In this document: positions 24,577 through 24,624 of the stretch, piece by piece
How positions within the stretch are numbered: the first letter of the stretch is position 1
Layout: every line of letters starts with the position of its first letter
Assembly: GCA_947463165.1 (NCBI GenBank)
Contig: CANHSW010000002.1
Span: forward strand, 1-24,624
Direction of reading: 5' to 3'
Length of the DNA: 24,624 nucleotides
Origin: Cyanobacteriota bacterium
GTDB taxonomy: Bacteria > Cyanobacteriota > Cyanobacteriia > PCC-6307 > Cyanobiaceae
Translations under genes and position numbers: made by a program
The notes under the pieces: generated by a model
Database searches by the model: none
Seen by the model: only the letters and a program-made list of their open reading frames with translations
What the model was told of the DNA's origin: nothing

Positions 24577-24624
24577 TCTGGGCCGCCAAACCGGCGGAGC
24601 GGCCGGGGCTCCCCGGGAGGTGAT
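24577..24624. other. GC-rich hairpins and a ribosome-binding-like sequence at the window edge
   Basis: CCGCC (24583-24587) with GGCGG (24593-24597), and CCGGGG (24603-24608) with CCCCGG (24611-24616), are short inverted repeats without a T-run. The last ten bases, GGGAGGTGAT, match a strong Shine-Dalgarno sequence, so another gene may begin just beyond the edge. Confidence 0.35.

Noticed and set aside
24615..24624. End of a 16S rRNA gene on the minus strand
   Set aside because: GGGAGGTGAT resembles the reverse complement of the 16S 3' end, but only ten bases are available and the GC-rich hairpins before it are equally typical of a gap before a new gene.

Overview
The window looks like a chromosome segment of a GC-rich picocyanobacterium (Synechococcus/Cyanobium type). 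The evidence is gene content: a GrrP/GrrA/GrrM RiPP cluster, a RarA ATPase fused to a long C-terminal domain, a DUF1400-like secreted protein, a CoaX with the degenerate N-terminal motif typical of this group, and a type 2 NADH dehydrogenase. No RNA gene, transposase, integrase or CRISPR array was seen.

Layout, left to right. (1) 364-2925: grrP-grrA-grrM, a one-directional cluster for a Gly-rich cyclophane RiPP; the precursor carries nine aromatic-x-Asn motifs. (2) 3101-5222: a small unknown protein, an FAD monooxygenase, and a secreted unknown protein translationally coupled to it. (3) 5714-6076 (minus): a small lipoprotein whose start is embedded in a 21-bp repeat array. (4) 6685-8322: phosphoglucomutase. 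(5) 14201 down to 8348 (minus): a probable efflux operon of two lipoprotein membrane-fusion subunits, one HAE1-type RND pump and a small two-helix membrane protein; no outer-membrane channel gene is present. (6) 14317-16638: the RarA fusion, divergent from the pump operon across a gap that holds an 18-bp perfect inverted repeat. (7) 16669-20034: DUF1400-like protein, PrxQ/BCP peroxiredoxin, coaX and cysH, tightly packed with overlaps. (8) 20047-23611: NDH-2, a HAD hydrolase and hflX, joined by 4-base stop/start overlaps. (9) 23938-24576: a 1-Cys peroxiredoxin behind two adjacent dyad elements.

The most unusual feature is not a gene. At least eleven short direct-repeat arrays are scattered through the window (unit 12-21 bp, 3-8 contiguous units). 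Each has its own unrelated unit sequence, and they occupy nearly every sizeable gap from 2.9 kb rightward outside the pump/RarA region. Where such an array lies inside a reading frame the unit is 12, 15, 15 or 21 bp, a multiple of 3. The arrays lying wholly in gaps use 13, 14, 16, 18, 19 and 19 bp, and a 17-bp array begins at a stop codon. This looks like a genome-wide repeat-generating process filtered by reading-frame selection. It has put repeats into a signal peptide, a lipoprotein leader, a CoaX surface segment and an HflX linker.

Other points of interest: the RND pump has an extra hydrophobic hairpin and an altered segment after TM6, and pump plus one adaptor look more AT-rich than the neighbouring adaptor. 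All functional calls rest on motif recognition by eye; no database search was run.
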